This document shows positions 42,072 through 50,396 of a stretch of 64,000 nt of DNA, in pieces (the stretch's first letter is position 1; each line of letters starts with the position of its first letter). A program made the translations under genes and the position numbers. This DNA comes from Mannheimia granulomatis. GTDB lineage: Bacteria; Pseudomonadota; Gammaproteobacteria; Enterobacterales; Pasteurellaceae. The stretch covers positions 203,501 to 267,500 of the forward strand of contig NZ_CP016614.1 in assembly GCF_013377255.1 (NCBI RefSeq), read 5' to 3'. The notes beneath the pieces are model-generated. The model had not been told where the DNA came from, did not search any database, and saw only the letters and a list, made by a program, of their open reading frames with translations.

Positions 42072-43583
42072 ATGAGCCAATTTGTGAAAAATTTTATTAA
42101 CGGTGCAGTGGTTGAAAGTCAAAGCCAACGTGTAAGTTCAGTATTTAACCCTGCTACAGGTGAAGAGACTAAAAAAGTTAAACTCAGCACAGCTGCTGAA
42201 GTGGATTCTGCGATTGCAGCTGCCGATGCAGCATTCAAAAGCTGGTCGCAACAATCTCCATTACGCCGTGCGAGAGTATTATTTAAATTCAAAGAGTTAT
42301 TGGAAGCAAACTTTGATGAGTTGGCACGTCTTATCAGCTCTGAGCACGGTAAAATTTACTCCGATGCGATTGGGGAATTAACCCGTGGTTTAGAAGTGGT
42401 GGAATTTGCCACTGGCATTCCACACTTACAAAAAGGGGAATTTTCAGCAAATGCCGGTCGTGGTATCGATATTCACTCCATCCAACAGCCATTAGGCGTG
42501 GTAGCCGGTATTACGCCATTCAACTTCCCAGCAATGGTGCCGATGTGGATGTTCCCAGTGGCGATTGTTTGCGGTAACACTTTCGTGTTGAAACCGTCTG
42601 AAAAAGACCCAAGTGTATCTATCCGCTTAGCCCAATTATTAAAAGAAGCGGGCTTACCGGACGGTGTGTTCAACGTAGTCCAAGGCGATAAAGAAGCTGT
42701 GGATATTCTTTTAACCGATCCACGTATTCAAGCCGTGAGTTTTGTTGGTTCAACACCAATCGCTCAATATATTTATGAGAAAGGCTCAGCAAACGGCAAA
42801 CGCGTTCAAGCCTTAGGTGGTGCGAAAAACCACGCATTGATTATGCCGGATGCCGATGTTCAAGGCACGGTGAATGCTTTACTCGGTGCGGCATTTGGTG
42901 CGGCAGGCGAGCGCTGTATGGCTCTGTCTGTCGCGGTCGTGGTCGGCGATGAGTTTGCCGATAAAATCGTCGAAGAGCTGATTCCAAAGGTGAAAGCACT
43001 GAAAATCGGTGCCGGTATACTGCCGGAAGGCACACCTGAAAACGATATGGGGCCGGTGATTTCGAAAGAGCATAAAGCGAAAATTGAAAACTATATCGAC
43101 CAAGGCGTAGCGCAAGGTGCGAAACTCTGCGTGGATGGTCGTGGTTACAAAGTGGCAGGCAATGAGAACGGCTATTTCGTCGGTGGCACCTTGTTTGATA
43201 AAGTGATGCCTGATATGACGATCTGGCAAGATGAGATCTTCGGGCCGGTACTCTCTGTCGTGCGAGTGAAAGATTACGCTGAAGGTATTGCGCTGATCAA
43301 CAGCCACCAATACGGCAACGGTAGTGCGATTTTCACCGCAGACGGTGACTCAGCTCGTCAATTTACCCAAGATGTTCAAGCGGGTATGGTGGGGGTGAAT
43401 ATTCCAATTCCAGTACCAATGGCGTTCCACTGTTTCGGTGGTTGGAAAGCCTCTATCTTCGGGCCACTAAATGTGTATGGAACAGATGGTGTGCGTTTCT
43501 ACACCCGTATGAAAACCATCACAACCCGTTGGCCGGACAGCTCTGTTCGTAGCCAAGCGGCGTTTAATTTCCCAACATTATAA
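42072..43583 (+). CDS. iolA: Methylmalonate-semialdehyde dehydrogenase (CoA-acylating), IolA/MmsA
   Basis: A 503-residue aldehyde dehydrogenase of the CoA-dependent MmsA subgroup. Seen: GVVAGITPFNFPAMVPMWMF, LKPSEKDPS, SFVGSTPIAQYIYEKG, the catalytic cysteine in GAAGERCMALS, and ending TTRWPD, typical of MmsA. It converts malonate semialdehyde to acetyl-CoA at the end of inositol breakdown. AGGAG precedes ATG 42072. Divergent from iolB; followed by a strong terminator, so probably monocistronic. Confidence 0.93.
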   Translation: MSQFVKNFINGAVVESQSQRVSSVFNPATGEETKKVKLSTAAEVDSAIAAADAAFKSWSQQSPLRRARVLFKFKELLEANFDELARLISSEHGKIYSDAIGELTRGLEVVEFATGIPHLQKGEFSANAGRGIDIHSIQQPLGVVAGITPFNFPAMVPMWMFPVAIVCGNTFVLKPSEKDPSVSIRLAQLLKEAGLPDGVFNVVQGDKEAVDILLTDPRIQAVSFVGSTPIAQYIYEKGSANGKRVQALGGAKNHALIMPDADVQGTVNALLGAAFGAAGERCMALSVAVVVGDEFADKIVEELIPKVKALKIGAGILPEGTPENDMGPVISKEHKAKIENYIDQGVAQGAKLCVDGRGYKVAGNENGYFVGGTLFDKVMPDMTIWQDEIFGPVLSVVRVKDYAEGIALINSHQYGNGSAIFTADGDSARQFTQDVQAGMVGVNIPIPVPMAFHCFGGWKASIFGPLNVYGTDGVRFYTRMKTITTRWPDSSVRSQAAFNFPTL

Positions 43584-43616
43584 TAACACTGAGTACATTT
43601 CCTTTTTTGAGTGTTT

Positions 43617-43641
43617 AGCGGCGAGCCATCGCCGCTTTTTT
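43617..43641 (+). terminator. Terminator after iolA
   Basis: AGCGGCGA (43617-43624) pairs with TCGCCGCT (43629-43636), followed by a T-run. The spacer 43584-43957 otherwise holds an uptake-signal-like sequence ACAAGCGGA (43684-43692) and the inverted repeat listed next. Confidence 0.88.
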
Positions 43642-43847
43642 GTTTTTATATGACGGAAGTAACTGTTGCCTATATACGTCTAACAAGCGGACTCGTTTCC
43701 CTCATTTTTTGCAAAAAACAGAGCAAAGCATACCGCTTACTTTCTCCCCTCTTACACTTTTTTCCGAAAAAATGTGATCTGTTTAACAAATTTGAAACAA
43801 AGCTGTTGGTCGGTGAAATTTAGAATGTTATATTCCTTTTTGAAAAA

Positions 43848-43879
43848 TTTATTTCATAAAATTTTCTAAATGAAATAAA
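43848..43879. promoter_or_regulatory. Inverted repeat upstream of the inositol-transport operon
   Basis: TTTATTTCAT (43848-43857) is repeated inverted as ATGAAATAAA (43870-43879) with a 12-base spacer, about 80 bases before the binding-protein gene. The same decamer is found between iolB and iolA, pointing to one regulator for both units. Confidence 0.6.
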
Positions 43880-43957
43880 ACTTAATTTTTTCTTCGCAGT
43901 TTGAAGTAACATTGGCAATTTATTGCCGTCAATTTCCATCTATCAAGAGGATTTCTT

Positions 43958-44896
43958 ATGAAAATGCGTTTTAAATTTGCGTTAAGTGCATTAACCCTAG
44001 GTTTAGCTATAAACAGTTTTGCGAAAGATGAGCTAGTAGTATTTAGCCTTCCAAACTTGTCTAGCCCGTTTGAAGTACAACTTCAAAAGGTTGCGGTAGA
44101 AACCAGCAAAAAATTGGAAGTGAAATTACAGGTGTTAGACGGACAAAGCTCTTCTACTAAGCAAGCTTCTGATCTAGAGAATGCGATTACGCGTGGTGCA
44201 AAAGGCATTATCATTTCACCGAATGATGTCAATGCGATTTCAGGTGCAGTGGAAGAAATTATTCAAGAAAAAATCCCCGCTGCAACGCTTGACCGTAAAG
44301 TCGAGAGCAGCAAACCGGTTCCACACTTTGGGGCAAACAACTACACAGGTGGTCAAGAAGTAGCAAAAGCAGTAAAAGCGAAATACCCAAACGGTGCGAA
44401 AGTGATTCTCTTAACCGGTCAGCCGGGCTCAACCTCTAACATTGAGCGTACCAAAGGGATTCGTGATGAGTTAGTCGCAGGTGGCGATAAATATAAAATT
44501 ATCGTGGATCAAACCGGTAACTGGTTACGTTCCGAAGGCTTACGTATTATTGAAAGCGTGTTGCCAACGTTAAAAGAGAAACCGGAAGTGATCATCTCTG
44601 CAAACGACGATATGGCACTCGGTGCAATCGAAGCACTACGTAGCCAAGGTTTAAAAGCGGGCGACATTTTAGTGACAGGCTTTGACGCCACTCCGGAAGC
44701 ACTAGCTCGCGTGAAAGATGGCTGGTTGTTCTTAACTGCCGACCAACGCCCGGGCTTTGCGGTCAGTACAGCCTTAGAGCAAGTGGTCGGTAACATTCGC
44801 GATAAAAAAGAAGTGACCGGTGCGGACTATCCACCGAAAATTATTCTGAAAGAGAACCTGCAAGAAGCGGAACGTTTCGCAGAAGTGAGCGAATAA
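43958..44896 (+). CDS. Sugar ABC transporter periplasmic binding protein, probably for inositol
   Basis: A 312-residue protein with a Sec signal (MKMRFKFALSALTLGLAINSFA) and the ribose-binding-protein fold: VFSLPNLSSPFEVQLQKVA, GAKGIIISPNDVNAI, ATLDRKVE, VILLTGQPGSTSNIERTKGI, ISANDDMALGAIEALRSQG and VTGFDATPEALARVKDGW. It matches inositol-type binding proteins and is followed by ATPase and permease genes; iol genes flank the block on both sides. Inositol as substrate is inferred from this context. AGAGGA precedes the start. Confidence 0.87.
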   Translation: MKMRFKFALSALTLGLAINSFAKDELVVFSLPNLSSPFEVQLQKVAVETSKKLEVKLQVLDGQSSSTKQASDLENAITRGAKGIIISPNDVNAISGAVEEIIQEKIPAATLDRKVESSKPVPHFGANNYTGGQEVAKAVKAKYPNGAKVILLTGQPGSTSNIERTKGIRDELVAGGDKYKIIVDQTGNWLRSEGLRIIESVLPTLKEKPEVIISANDDMALGAIEALRSQGLKAGDILVTGFDATPEALARVKDGWLFLTADQRPGFAVSTALEQVVGNIRDKKEVTGADYPPKIILKENLQEAERFAEVSE

Positions 44897-44903
44897 TTTT
44901 TTG

Positions 44904-44932
44904 CCTCCCTGCTGTGAGGTGGGGAGGTTTTT
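44904..44932 (+). terminator. Intercistronic hairpin after the binding-protein gene
   Basis: CCTCCC (44904-44909) pairs with GGGAGG (44922-44927), followed by TTTTTC. As between xylF and xylG, it lies between binding protein and ATPase, and probably lets the binding protein be made in excess. Confidence 0.65.
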
Positions 44933-44946
44933 CTTTCGGAGGTTGT

Positions 44947-46491
44947 ATGTCTACTCCTTTACTTGAAGTCCGAGACTTGAAAAAAAGCTTTTCCGGCGTA
45001 ATGGCACTCAACGGCGTCAAACTTACCGTAGGTGCGGGTGAAGTTCACGCATTACTGGGTGAGAACGGTGCAGGTAAATCCACCCTATTAAAAGCTCTTT
45101 CCGGTGCACAACCGCAAACCAGTGGCGAGATTATTTTTAATGGCGAAACCTTAAGTCTCGATGATTCCCCGTTTGATCGTCAGCTCAAAGGGATTGTTAC
45201 TATCTATCAAGAATTCAATTTGCTGCCGAATATGACGGTGGCGGAAAACTTTTTCCTCGGGCGTGAGCCGACCAAAGGCTTGTTTGTTAATGAAAAAGCG
45301 GTAAACGACGAAGCCCAATTGGTGCTAGATAACCTTGGTTTAAATATCAAACCCGACACCCAAGTTTCGCGCTTAAGTGTCGCTCAACAACAGATGGTTG
45401 AAATTGCCCGAGCGATGACCTTAAACGCCAAATTGATCATTATGGACGAGCCGTCCGCTGCCCTTAGTGACAAAGAGGTGGAAACCCTTCACCAAATCGT
45501 GCGTGATTTAAAAAGCCGTGGTGTTAGTGTGATTTATGTGACCCACCGTTTAAACGAAGTGTTTGCGCTATGTGATCGCTTTACTGTCTTCCAAGACGGA
45601 CGTTACTCAGGCGAAGGTGAAGTGAAAAATGTGAATGTGGATGACATTATCCGAATGATGGTCGGGCGTGAAGTCGCCTTTACCCGCCGTCCACCGGAAG
45701 AGACTCACCACACTCATCGCCCTGTACGTTTAGCAGTGAAAAATCTACATCGTGAAAAACCGGCACTTGACCCACACGGTATTGCATTACACGGTGTATC
45801 TTTCAATATTCACGAAGGTGAAGTATTAGGCATTGCCGGTTTGGTGGGGGCAGGCCGTACCGAAATCGCCCGATGTTTATTCGGCGTAGAAAAATATACT
45901 GCTGATGAAATCAGCTTAGACGGCAAACCGTATGCCGCGGTTTCTCCGCTGGATGCACTGGAAAAAGGCGTCGCACTGATGCCCGAAGATCGTAAAAAAG
46001 AGGGCTTAGTACTCGGCTTGCCGATTAAAACTAATATGACGTTGCCAATTTTAGGAAAATTATTGAAAGGTAATCTGTTCGTCGATAATCAAAAAGAAGA
46101 TGACCTGATTGAAACCTACCGCCAAGCACTCCGCATCAAAATGGCACACAGTGAGTTGGAAGCACGCAAGCTCTCCGGCGGAAACCAGCAAAAAGTGATT
46201 CTTGCCCGCTGTATGGCACTTAATCCAAAAGTGTTAATTGTTGATGAGCCGACCCGAGGTATCGATGTAGGTGCAAAATCGGAAGTTCACCAAGTGCTGT
46301 TCGATATGGCGAAACAAGGCGTGGCGGTACTAGTTATCTCCTCCGATTTACCTGAAATTATGGCCATTTCAGATCGTATTATTACCTTATCCGAAGGTCG
46401 CGTAACCGGTGAAATTCACGGTGATGAGGCAACCGAAGAAAAATTAATGTCAATGATGGCAGTCGGCGTTCAGCATGAACAGGCAGCATAA
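44947..46491 (+). CDS. Sugar (inositol) ABC transporter ATPase with two ATPase domains
   Basis: A 514-residue RbsA/XylG-type ATPase. Domain 1: GENGAGKST, LSVAQQQMVEIARAM, IMDEPSAALSDKE. Domain 2: GLVGAGRTEIARC, MPEDRKKEG, LSGGNQQKVILARC, IVDEPTRGIDVGAKSE. ATG 44947 behind CGGAGG is preferred over an upstream in-frame ATG at 44914, which lies inside the hairpin. It is followed 11 bases later by the permease gene. Confidence 0.92.
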   Translation: MSTPLLEVRDLKKSFSGVMALNGVKLTVGAGEVHALLGENGAGKSTLLKALSGAQPQTSGEIIFNGETLSLDDSPFDRQLKGIVTIYQEFNLLPNMTVAENFFLGREPTKGLFVNEKAVNDEAQLVLDNLGLNIKPDTQVSRLSVAQQQMVEIARAMTLNAKLIIMDEPSAALSDKEVETLHQIVRDLKSRGVSVIYVTHRLNEVFALCDRFTVFQDGRYSGEGEVKNVNVDDIIRMMVGREVAFTRRPPEETHHTHRPVRLAVKNLHREKPALDPHGIALHGVSFNIHEGEVLGIAGLVGAGRTEIARCLFGVEKYTADEISLDGKPYAAVSPLDALEKGVALMPEDRKKEGLVLGLPIKTNMTLPILGKLLKGNLFVDNQKEDDLIETYRQALRIKMAHSELEARKLSGGNQQKVILARCMALNPKVLIVDEPTRGIDVGAKSEVHQVLFDMAKQGVAVLVISSDLPEIMAISDRIITLSEGRVTGEIHGDEATEEKLMSMMAVGVQHEQAA

Positions 46492-46502
46492 GAGAGGTTT
46501 AT

Positions 46503-47531
46503 ATGACAACACAATTTTTAAAAAACCTAGGTATGGTTGATGACAAAGGAAAAATCGATTTTATTGCCTTCTTTGAACGCTTTGGCGTACTAATTTTCTT
46601 AATTTTACTGATTATTTTCTTTACCTCACAAAATAGTGCTTTCCTGTCTCAACGCAATATCTACAATGTGTTAACCGAAGTCTCTATTTTTGGAATTATG
46701 GCGGTGGGGATGACTTTTGTTATTCTCACTGCGGGGATTGACCTCTCTGTCGGCTCAATTTTAGCGGTAACGGCAATGTTCGCTGCCTATATTATCAAAG
46801 GCGATAATACTGTGACAGTCGAAGCCGGTGCTTGGGGTGGAATGAGCTGGCTGATTGGGTTAGGTATCTGTTTAGGTTTAGGCACATTGATCGGCTGGCT
46901 GCACGGATTGGGTGTCACTAAACTTAAATTACCGCCGTTTATTATTACACTTGGCGGTATGACGATTTGGCGTGGAGTTACCTTAGTACTGAACAACGGT
47001 TCGCCAATTGCCGGCTTTGATGAGGGCTACCGCTGGTGGGGACGTGGCGATATTTTAGGCGTGCCGGTACCGGTTGTGATCTTCGCTGTTGTTGCCATTA
47101 TCGGCTACTTTGCTCTCCACAAAACCCGCTGGGGACGCTATGTCTACTCAGTCGGCGGCAATCCCGAAGCCGCTCGTCTTGCGGGGGTAAACATCAACCG
47201 CACCTTAGTGAGTGTATATGTTGTAATCGGTGCATTAGCAGGATTAGCCGGTTTCATTCTCTCCGCCCGTTTAGGCAGTGCGGAATCGGTTGCCGGTGTA
47301 TCGTTCGAGTTACGTGTGATTGCCTCTGTGGTGATTGGTGGAACCTCACTGATGGGCGGATATGGACGGATTACCGGCACGATCATCGGCTCAATTATTA
47401 TGGGCGTGTTGATTAACGGCTTAGTGCTGATGGATGTTTCTGCCTACTATCAACAGATTATTATGGGGATCATCATTATCCTTGCGGTAGCCTTTGATAC
47501 CTATGCGAAGAGCAGACGAGGGGCGATTTAA
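46503..47531 (+). CDS. Sugar (inositol) ABC transporter permease
   Basis: A 342-residue RbsC-family inner-membrane protein with eight to ten hydrophobic segments. Seen: LTAGIDLSVGSILAVTAM, PPFIITLGGMTIWRGVT, GRYVYSVGGNPEAARLAGV (coupling loop) and VIGGTSLMGGYGRITG. It completes the transporter with the two genes upstream. GAGAGG precedes the start. Confidence 0.92.
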   Translation: MTTQFLKNLGMVDDKGKIDFIAFFERFGVLIFLILLIIFFTSQNSAFLSQRNIYNVLTEVSIFGIMAVGMTFVILTAGIDLSVGSILAVTAMFAAYIIKGDNTVTVEAGAWGGMSWLIGLGICLGLGTLIGWLHGLGVTKLKLPPFIITLGGMTIWRGVTLVLNNGSPIAGFDEGYRWWGRGDILGVPVPVVIFAVVAIIGYFALHKTRWGRYVYSVGGNPEAARLAGVNINRTLVSVYVVIGALAGLAGFILSARLGSAESVAGVSFELRVIASVVIGGTSLMGGYGRITGTIIGSIIMGVLINGLVLMDVSAYYQQIIMGIIIILAVAFDTYAKSRRGAI

Positions 47532-47538
47532 CTGAAAC

Positions 47539-47588
47539 AAGCGGTCTGAATTTGTAAAATTTTTGCAAAAACAGACCGCTTATTTTTT
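47539..47588 (+). terminator. Uptake-signal hairpin closing the inositol transporter operon
   Basis: AAGCGGTCTG (47539-47548) pairs with CAGACCGCTT (47572-47581) and runs into ATTTTTTTA. The left arm contains a full uptake signal (47537-47545). Confidence 0.85.
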
Positions 47589-47658
47589 TACTTCCTTCTT
47601 GGCTAAAGAGAGAAATATTTCATCGTATATTAAAGATTTTCAATTTTAGGGATACATT

Positions 47659-48792
47659 ATGAGAACCGTCAAAATCGGCTTGGTTGGCACAGGCTACATC
47701 GGCCGCTGCCACGCCATTGCCTACGCCCAAGCGCCAACACTCTTCCCGCTTAAAGGCAAACTCCAACTCGAATACCTTGCTGAAATCAACCAAACACTGG
47801 CTGAACAAAAAGCCCAAGAATTCGGCTTTAATCGTGCTACGGACGACTGGCGTAAACTGGTTGCCGATCCGAATGTGGATGTGGTCGATATCTGCACCCC
47901 AAATTTTCTGCACAAAGAAATCGCCCTTGAAGCGATCAAACACGGCAAACACGTCTATTCCGAAAAACCGCTGGCATTGACTGCCGTCGATGCCAAAGAG
48001 ATGGTTGAAGCTGCACAAAAAGCGGGTGTAAAAACGTTGGTTGGCTTTAATTACATCAAGAACCCCACCACACAACTTGCTCGCCAAATTATCCAAAACG
48101 GCGAAATTGGCGATGTGGTGCATTTCTATGGCACACACAACGAAGACTATCTCGCCAACCCTAACACACCGATTGACTGGCACTGCTACAAAGCCAAAGC
48201 CGGGCTAGGAACATTGGGCGATTTAGCTGCGCACATTGTCAGTATGGCTCACTATCTGGTTGGGGAAGAGATTATCAGTGTCGTCGGCGATATGCAAACC
48301 GTCATAACCGAACGCCCAAATCCACAAAACTTGGCAGAAAAAATCCCAGTCGAAAATGAAGACCAAGCCACTGCCTTAGTACGTTTTGCCAACGGTGTGA
48401 TGGGCACGATTGAAAGCTCCCGCATCGCTTGTGGCCGCAAAATGGGGCTAACTTATGTCGTAACCGGCACCAAAGGCACGCTCAGTTACACCCAAGAACG
48501 GATGGCGGAACTGAAACTCTATTTGCATGATGACGACGAATCCCGCCAAGGCTTCAAAACTATTCTCGTCGGCCCGGAACACCCCGACTATGCCGCATTC
48601 TGCGTGAGTGCCGGCCACGGCATCGGCTTTAACGACCAAAAAGCGGTCGAAATCCGCGATCTCATCAACGGTATCGCCTCCGATGACCGTATGTTCCCTG
48701 ATTTTGAAGAGGGCTACAAGGTTTCTCGAGTGTTAGAGGCAATTGCGAAATCGGCAGAAGAGAAACGCTGGGTGGAGATAAATGAAATTTAA
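47659..48792 (+). CDS. Gfo/Idh/MocA-family oxidoreductase (inositol dehydrogenase-like)
   Basis: A 377-residue NAD(P)-dependent dehydrogenase. Seen: Rossmann motif GLVGTGYIGRCHA, the family motif EKPLAL with its catalytic lysine, and the catalytic region DLAAHIVSMAHYL. It lies just after the inositol transporter and so may oxidise another inositol isomer (for example scyllo-inositol), complementing IolG at 60628-61638; the two are clearly different paralogues. A sugar dehydrogenase of other specificity cannot be excluded. It converges with citXG across a 61-base gap without an obvious terminator. Confidence 0.85.
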   Translation: MRTVKIGLVGTGYIGRCHAIAYAQAPTLFPLKGKLQLEYLAEINQTLAEQKAQEFGFNRATDDWRKLVADPNVDVVDICTPNFLHKEIALEAIKHGKHVYSEKPLALTAVDAKEMVEAAQKAGVKTLVGFNYIKNPTTQLARQIIQNGEIGDVVHFYGTHNEDYLANPNTPIDWHCYKAKAGLGTLGDLAAHIVSMAHYLVGEEIISVVGDMQTVITERPNPQNLAEKIPVENEDQATALVRFANGVMGTIESSRIACGRKMGLTYVVTGTKGTLSYTQERMAELKLYLHDDDESRQGFKTILVGPEHPDYAAFCVSAGHGIGFNDQKAVEIRDLINGIASDDRMFPDFEEGYKVSRVLEAIAKSAEEKRWVEINEI

Positions 48793-48853
48793 ATAGATGG
48801 TATCTTATATCGCATCTTCAAAAGGTAAATTCTTATTTAGAGCAGGGGGAATA

Positions 48854-50206
48854 TCAAAGGTTTAACAGAAAAATGGTCAATGCCAACAAATCGGCACTAC
48901 CTCCACAACTAATATTTTTGTGAATGCAAGCATTATCAAAAGAGTGCAAATTTTTTAGGTTGAAATCTTCATCATTTAATAGGCGTTTTGCCTCATTTTT
49001 CACCCAGTATAGGGCATTTATGCCACCTCGGTGAACTACATTGGTATCATTATTTTTTGCAATTATTTTCAATAAAATGCGTAACCAAATTTCATCATTT
49101 TCAATCTTTTGGTTTGTATATTCAGCTAGGACAGGGTGGATTGTGCCAAAGCCGCTCTCTGCTTCTCCTCTTGCGCCTGTTAAACCATATTCTCGGTAGA
49201 GTATTATCCCAGCAGTAAGAGGCTGATTGGCGGAGTAATGCTGTAATTCGGTGGTCAAACCTTGTGCGAATTGTGCAACAAGCTGACAAATGTTAGTGTG
49301 ATTTATATCTGTTTTTTGTTCAAATAACCGGCCAATTGCGGTGCAAACTAAGCCAAAGGCAAAAATTGCCCCCTTGTGGGTATTTACATTGTTTGTCGCT
49401 TGAAACATGGCTTGTTCTGCTTGCAGACCAAGCGGTCTGATTTGCGTTAAAATTTGCTTAACGGGAAGGTTTGCAGTAGCAATGCCTTTTAAGACAAATT
49501 GAGTGAAGAAGGGGCGTAGAACGACAGCACTGCGTTCAAAGGTTCGTACATTCATATCGTTATGTGCACCGTTGTTACTACGATCAACTAATCCAGGTTT
49601 AGGGGTAAGGTAAACTTCTTTCAATAAAGCTTGATAAACAGATTCAGCGATATTTTCTGCTAAGTAAAACGTTCGGGCACGTCGTTGTATTTCTGTATAG
49701 AGTTCATTAAGAGTATGTTTGCGGGATCTTGCACAACTTTTTGCATTCTCTGAACAAATTAAACAAGGACGGGGTGAAATATTAAATTCTGTACGACTGA
49801 GTAACTGCCCTCGTGAATCAATCACATCAATATCCCAAAGGCGGGAAAGATCTGAACTATCTTCTAATTCTATTGTTAATTTTTTTAGCTGTTTTGCATC
49901 TATCGGTAAGACAAATAGGGCTTCATGTCCTGTGTTGAATGGGCGAATAAATTCTGCGGTAGGTTGAATATTTAATTGCTGAAAAAGTATAGAGAGGCTG
50001 CTTAACGCTTTTTCAAATACATAGTCTAATAAGGTATTTTTCTTGACTTCGCCAACAGCTAACAAGGTCACAGAAAGTAACGTTTGCCCATATTGTTGGA
50101 TGCATTGCTGCTGTAATAAGGCTCGGTTTTCTCGTGCTTCAAGCAGCTGTTCAAGGGAAACTTTATCTCCGTCCAAAGAGAAGAAACGAATAAATTTGTT
50201 GTGCAT
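48854..50206 (-). CDS. citXG: Fused citrate lyase prosthetic-group enzyme CitX-CitG
   Basis: A 450-residue fusion, as in H. influenzae. The first roughly 170 residues are CitX (VSLEQLLEARENRALLQQQ, RPCLICSENAKSCARSRKH), which attaches the prosthetic group to CitD. The rest is CitG (YLTPKPGLVDRSNNGAHNDM, NVNTHKGAIFAFGLV, LTGARGEAESGF, SCGGSADLLA), which makes triphosphoribosyl-dephospho-CoA from ATP and dephospho-CoA. It lies downstream of citF but behind a terminator and with 190 bases between, so it may have its own promoter. Confidence 0.93.
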   Translation of the reverse strand: MHNKFIRFFSLDGDKVSLEQLLEARENRALLQQQCIQQYGQTLLSVTLLAVGEVKKNTLLDYVFEKALSSLSILFQQLNIQPTAEFIRPFNTGHEALFVLPIDAKQLKKLTIELEDSSDLSRLWDIDVIDSRGQLLSRTEFNISPRPCLICSENAKSCARSRKHTLNELYTEIQRRARTFYLAENIAESVYQALLKEVYLTPKPGLVDRSNNGAHNDMNVRTFERSAVVLRPFFTQFVLKGIATANLPVKQILTQIRPLGLQAEQAMFQATNNVNTHKGAIFAFGLVCTAIGRLFEQKTDINHTNICQLVAQFAQGLTTELQHYSANQPLTAGIILYREYGLTGARGEAESGFGTIHPVLAEYTNQKIENDEIWLRILLKIIAKNNDTNVVHRGGINALYWVKNEAKRLLNDEDFNLKNLHSFDNACIHKNISCGGSADLLALTIFLLNL

Positions 50207-50322
50207 TTGAGTATTTTATCTCGGGTTTTTGTTCTAAAGTAAAGTGTATTTAATACTATTTTGTCGAAAATTGTTCAATAAGCACCGCTTGCATTATGAC
50301 TAGTGTATGAGGTTCAAGCCAG

Positions 50323-50370
50323 AAAAAATCCGCACCTTAAGCTGTTGGTTGAATCCAACATTTGAGGTGC
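50323..50370 (-). terminator. Terminator after citF
   Basis: On the minus strand a two-part stem is seen: outer GCACCTCAA with TTAAGGTGC and inner TGTTGG with CCAACA, followed by GGATTTTTTC. It ends the citDEF transcript before citXG, perhaps partially. Confidence 0.82.
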
Positions 50371-50396
50371 AGATCATTAATAGCTAACTAGCATTA

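Noticed and set aside
42879..43310. 143-codon open frame opposite iolA
   Set aside because: Rich in His and Arg, no domain, fully inside the aldehyde dehydrogenase.
43611..43823. 70-codon plus-strand frame after iolA
   Set aside because: It starts within the iolA terminator and spans an uptake-signal sequence; no ribosome site and no similarity.
47620..48183. 187-codon open frame on the minus strand opposite the Gfo/Idh/MocA gene
   Set aside because: Shadow frame; the plus strand has the dehydrogenase with intact motifs, and the minus frame has no recognisable domain or start signal.
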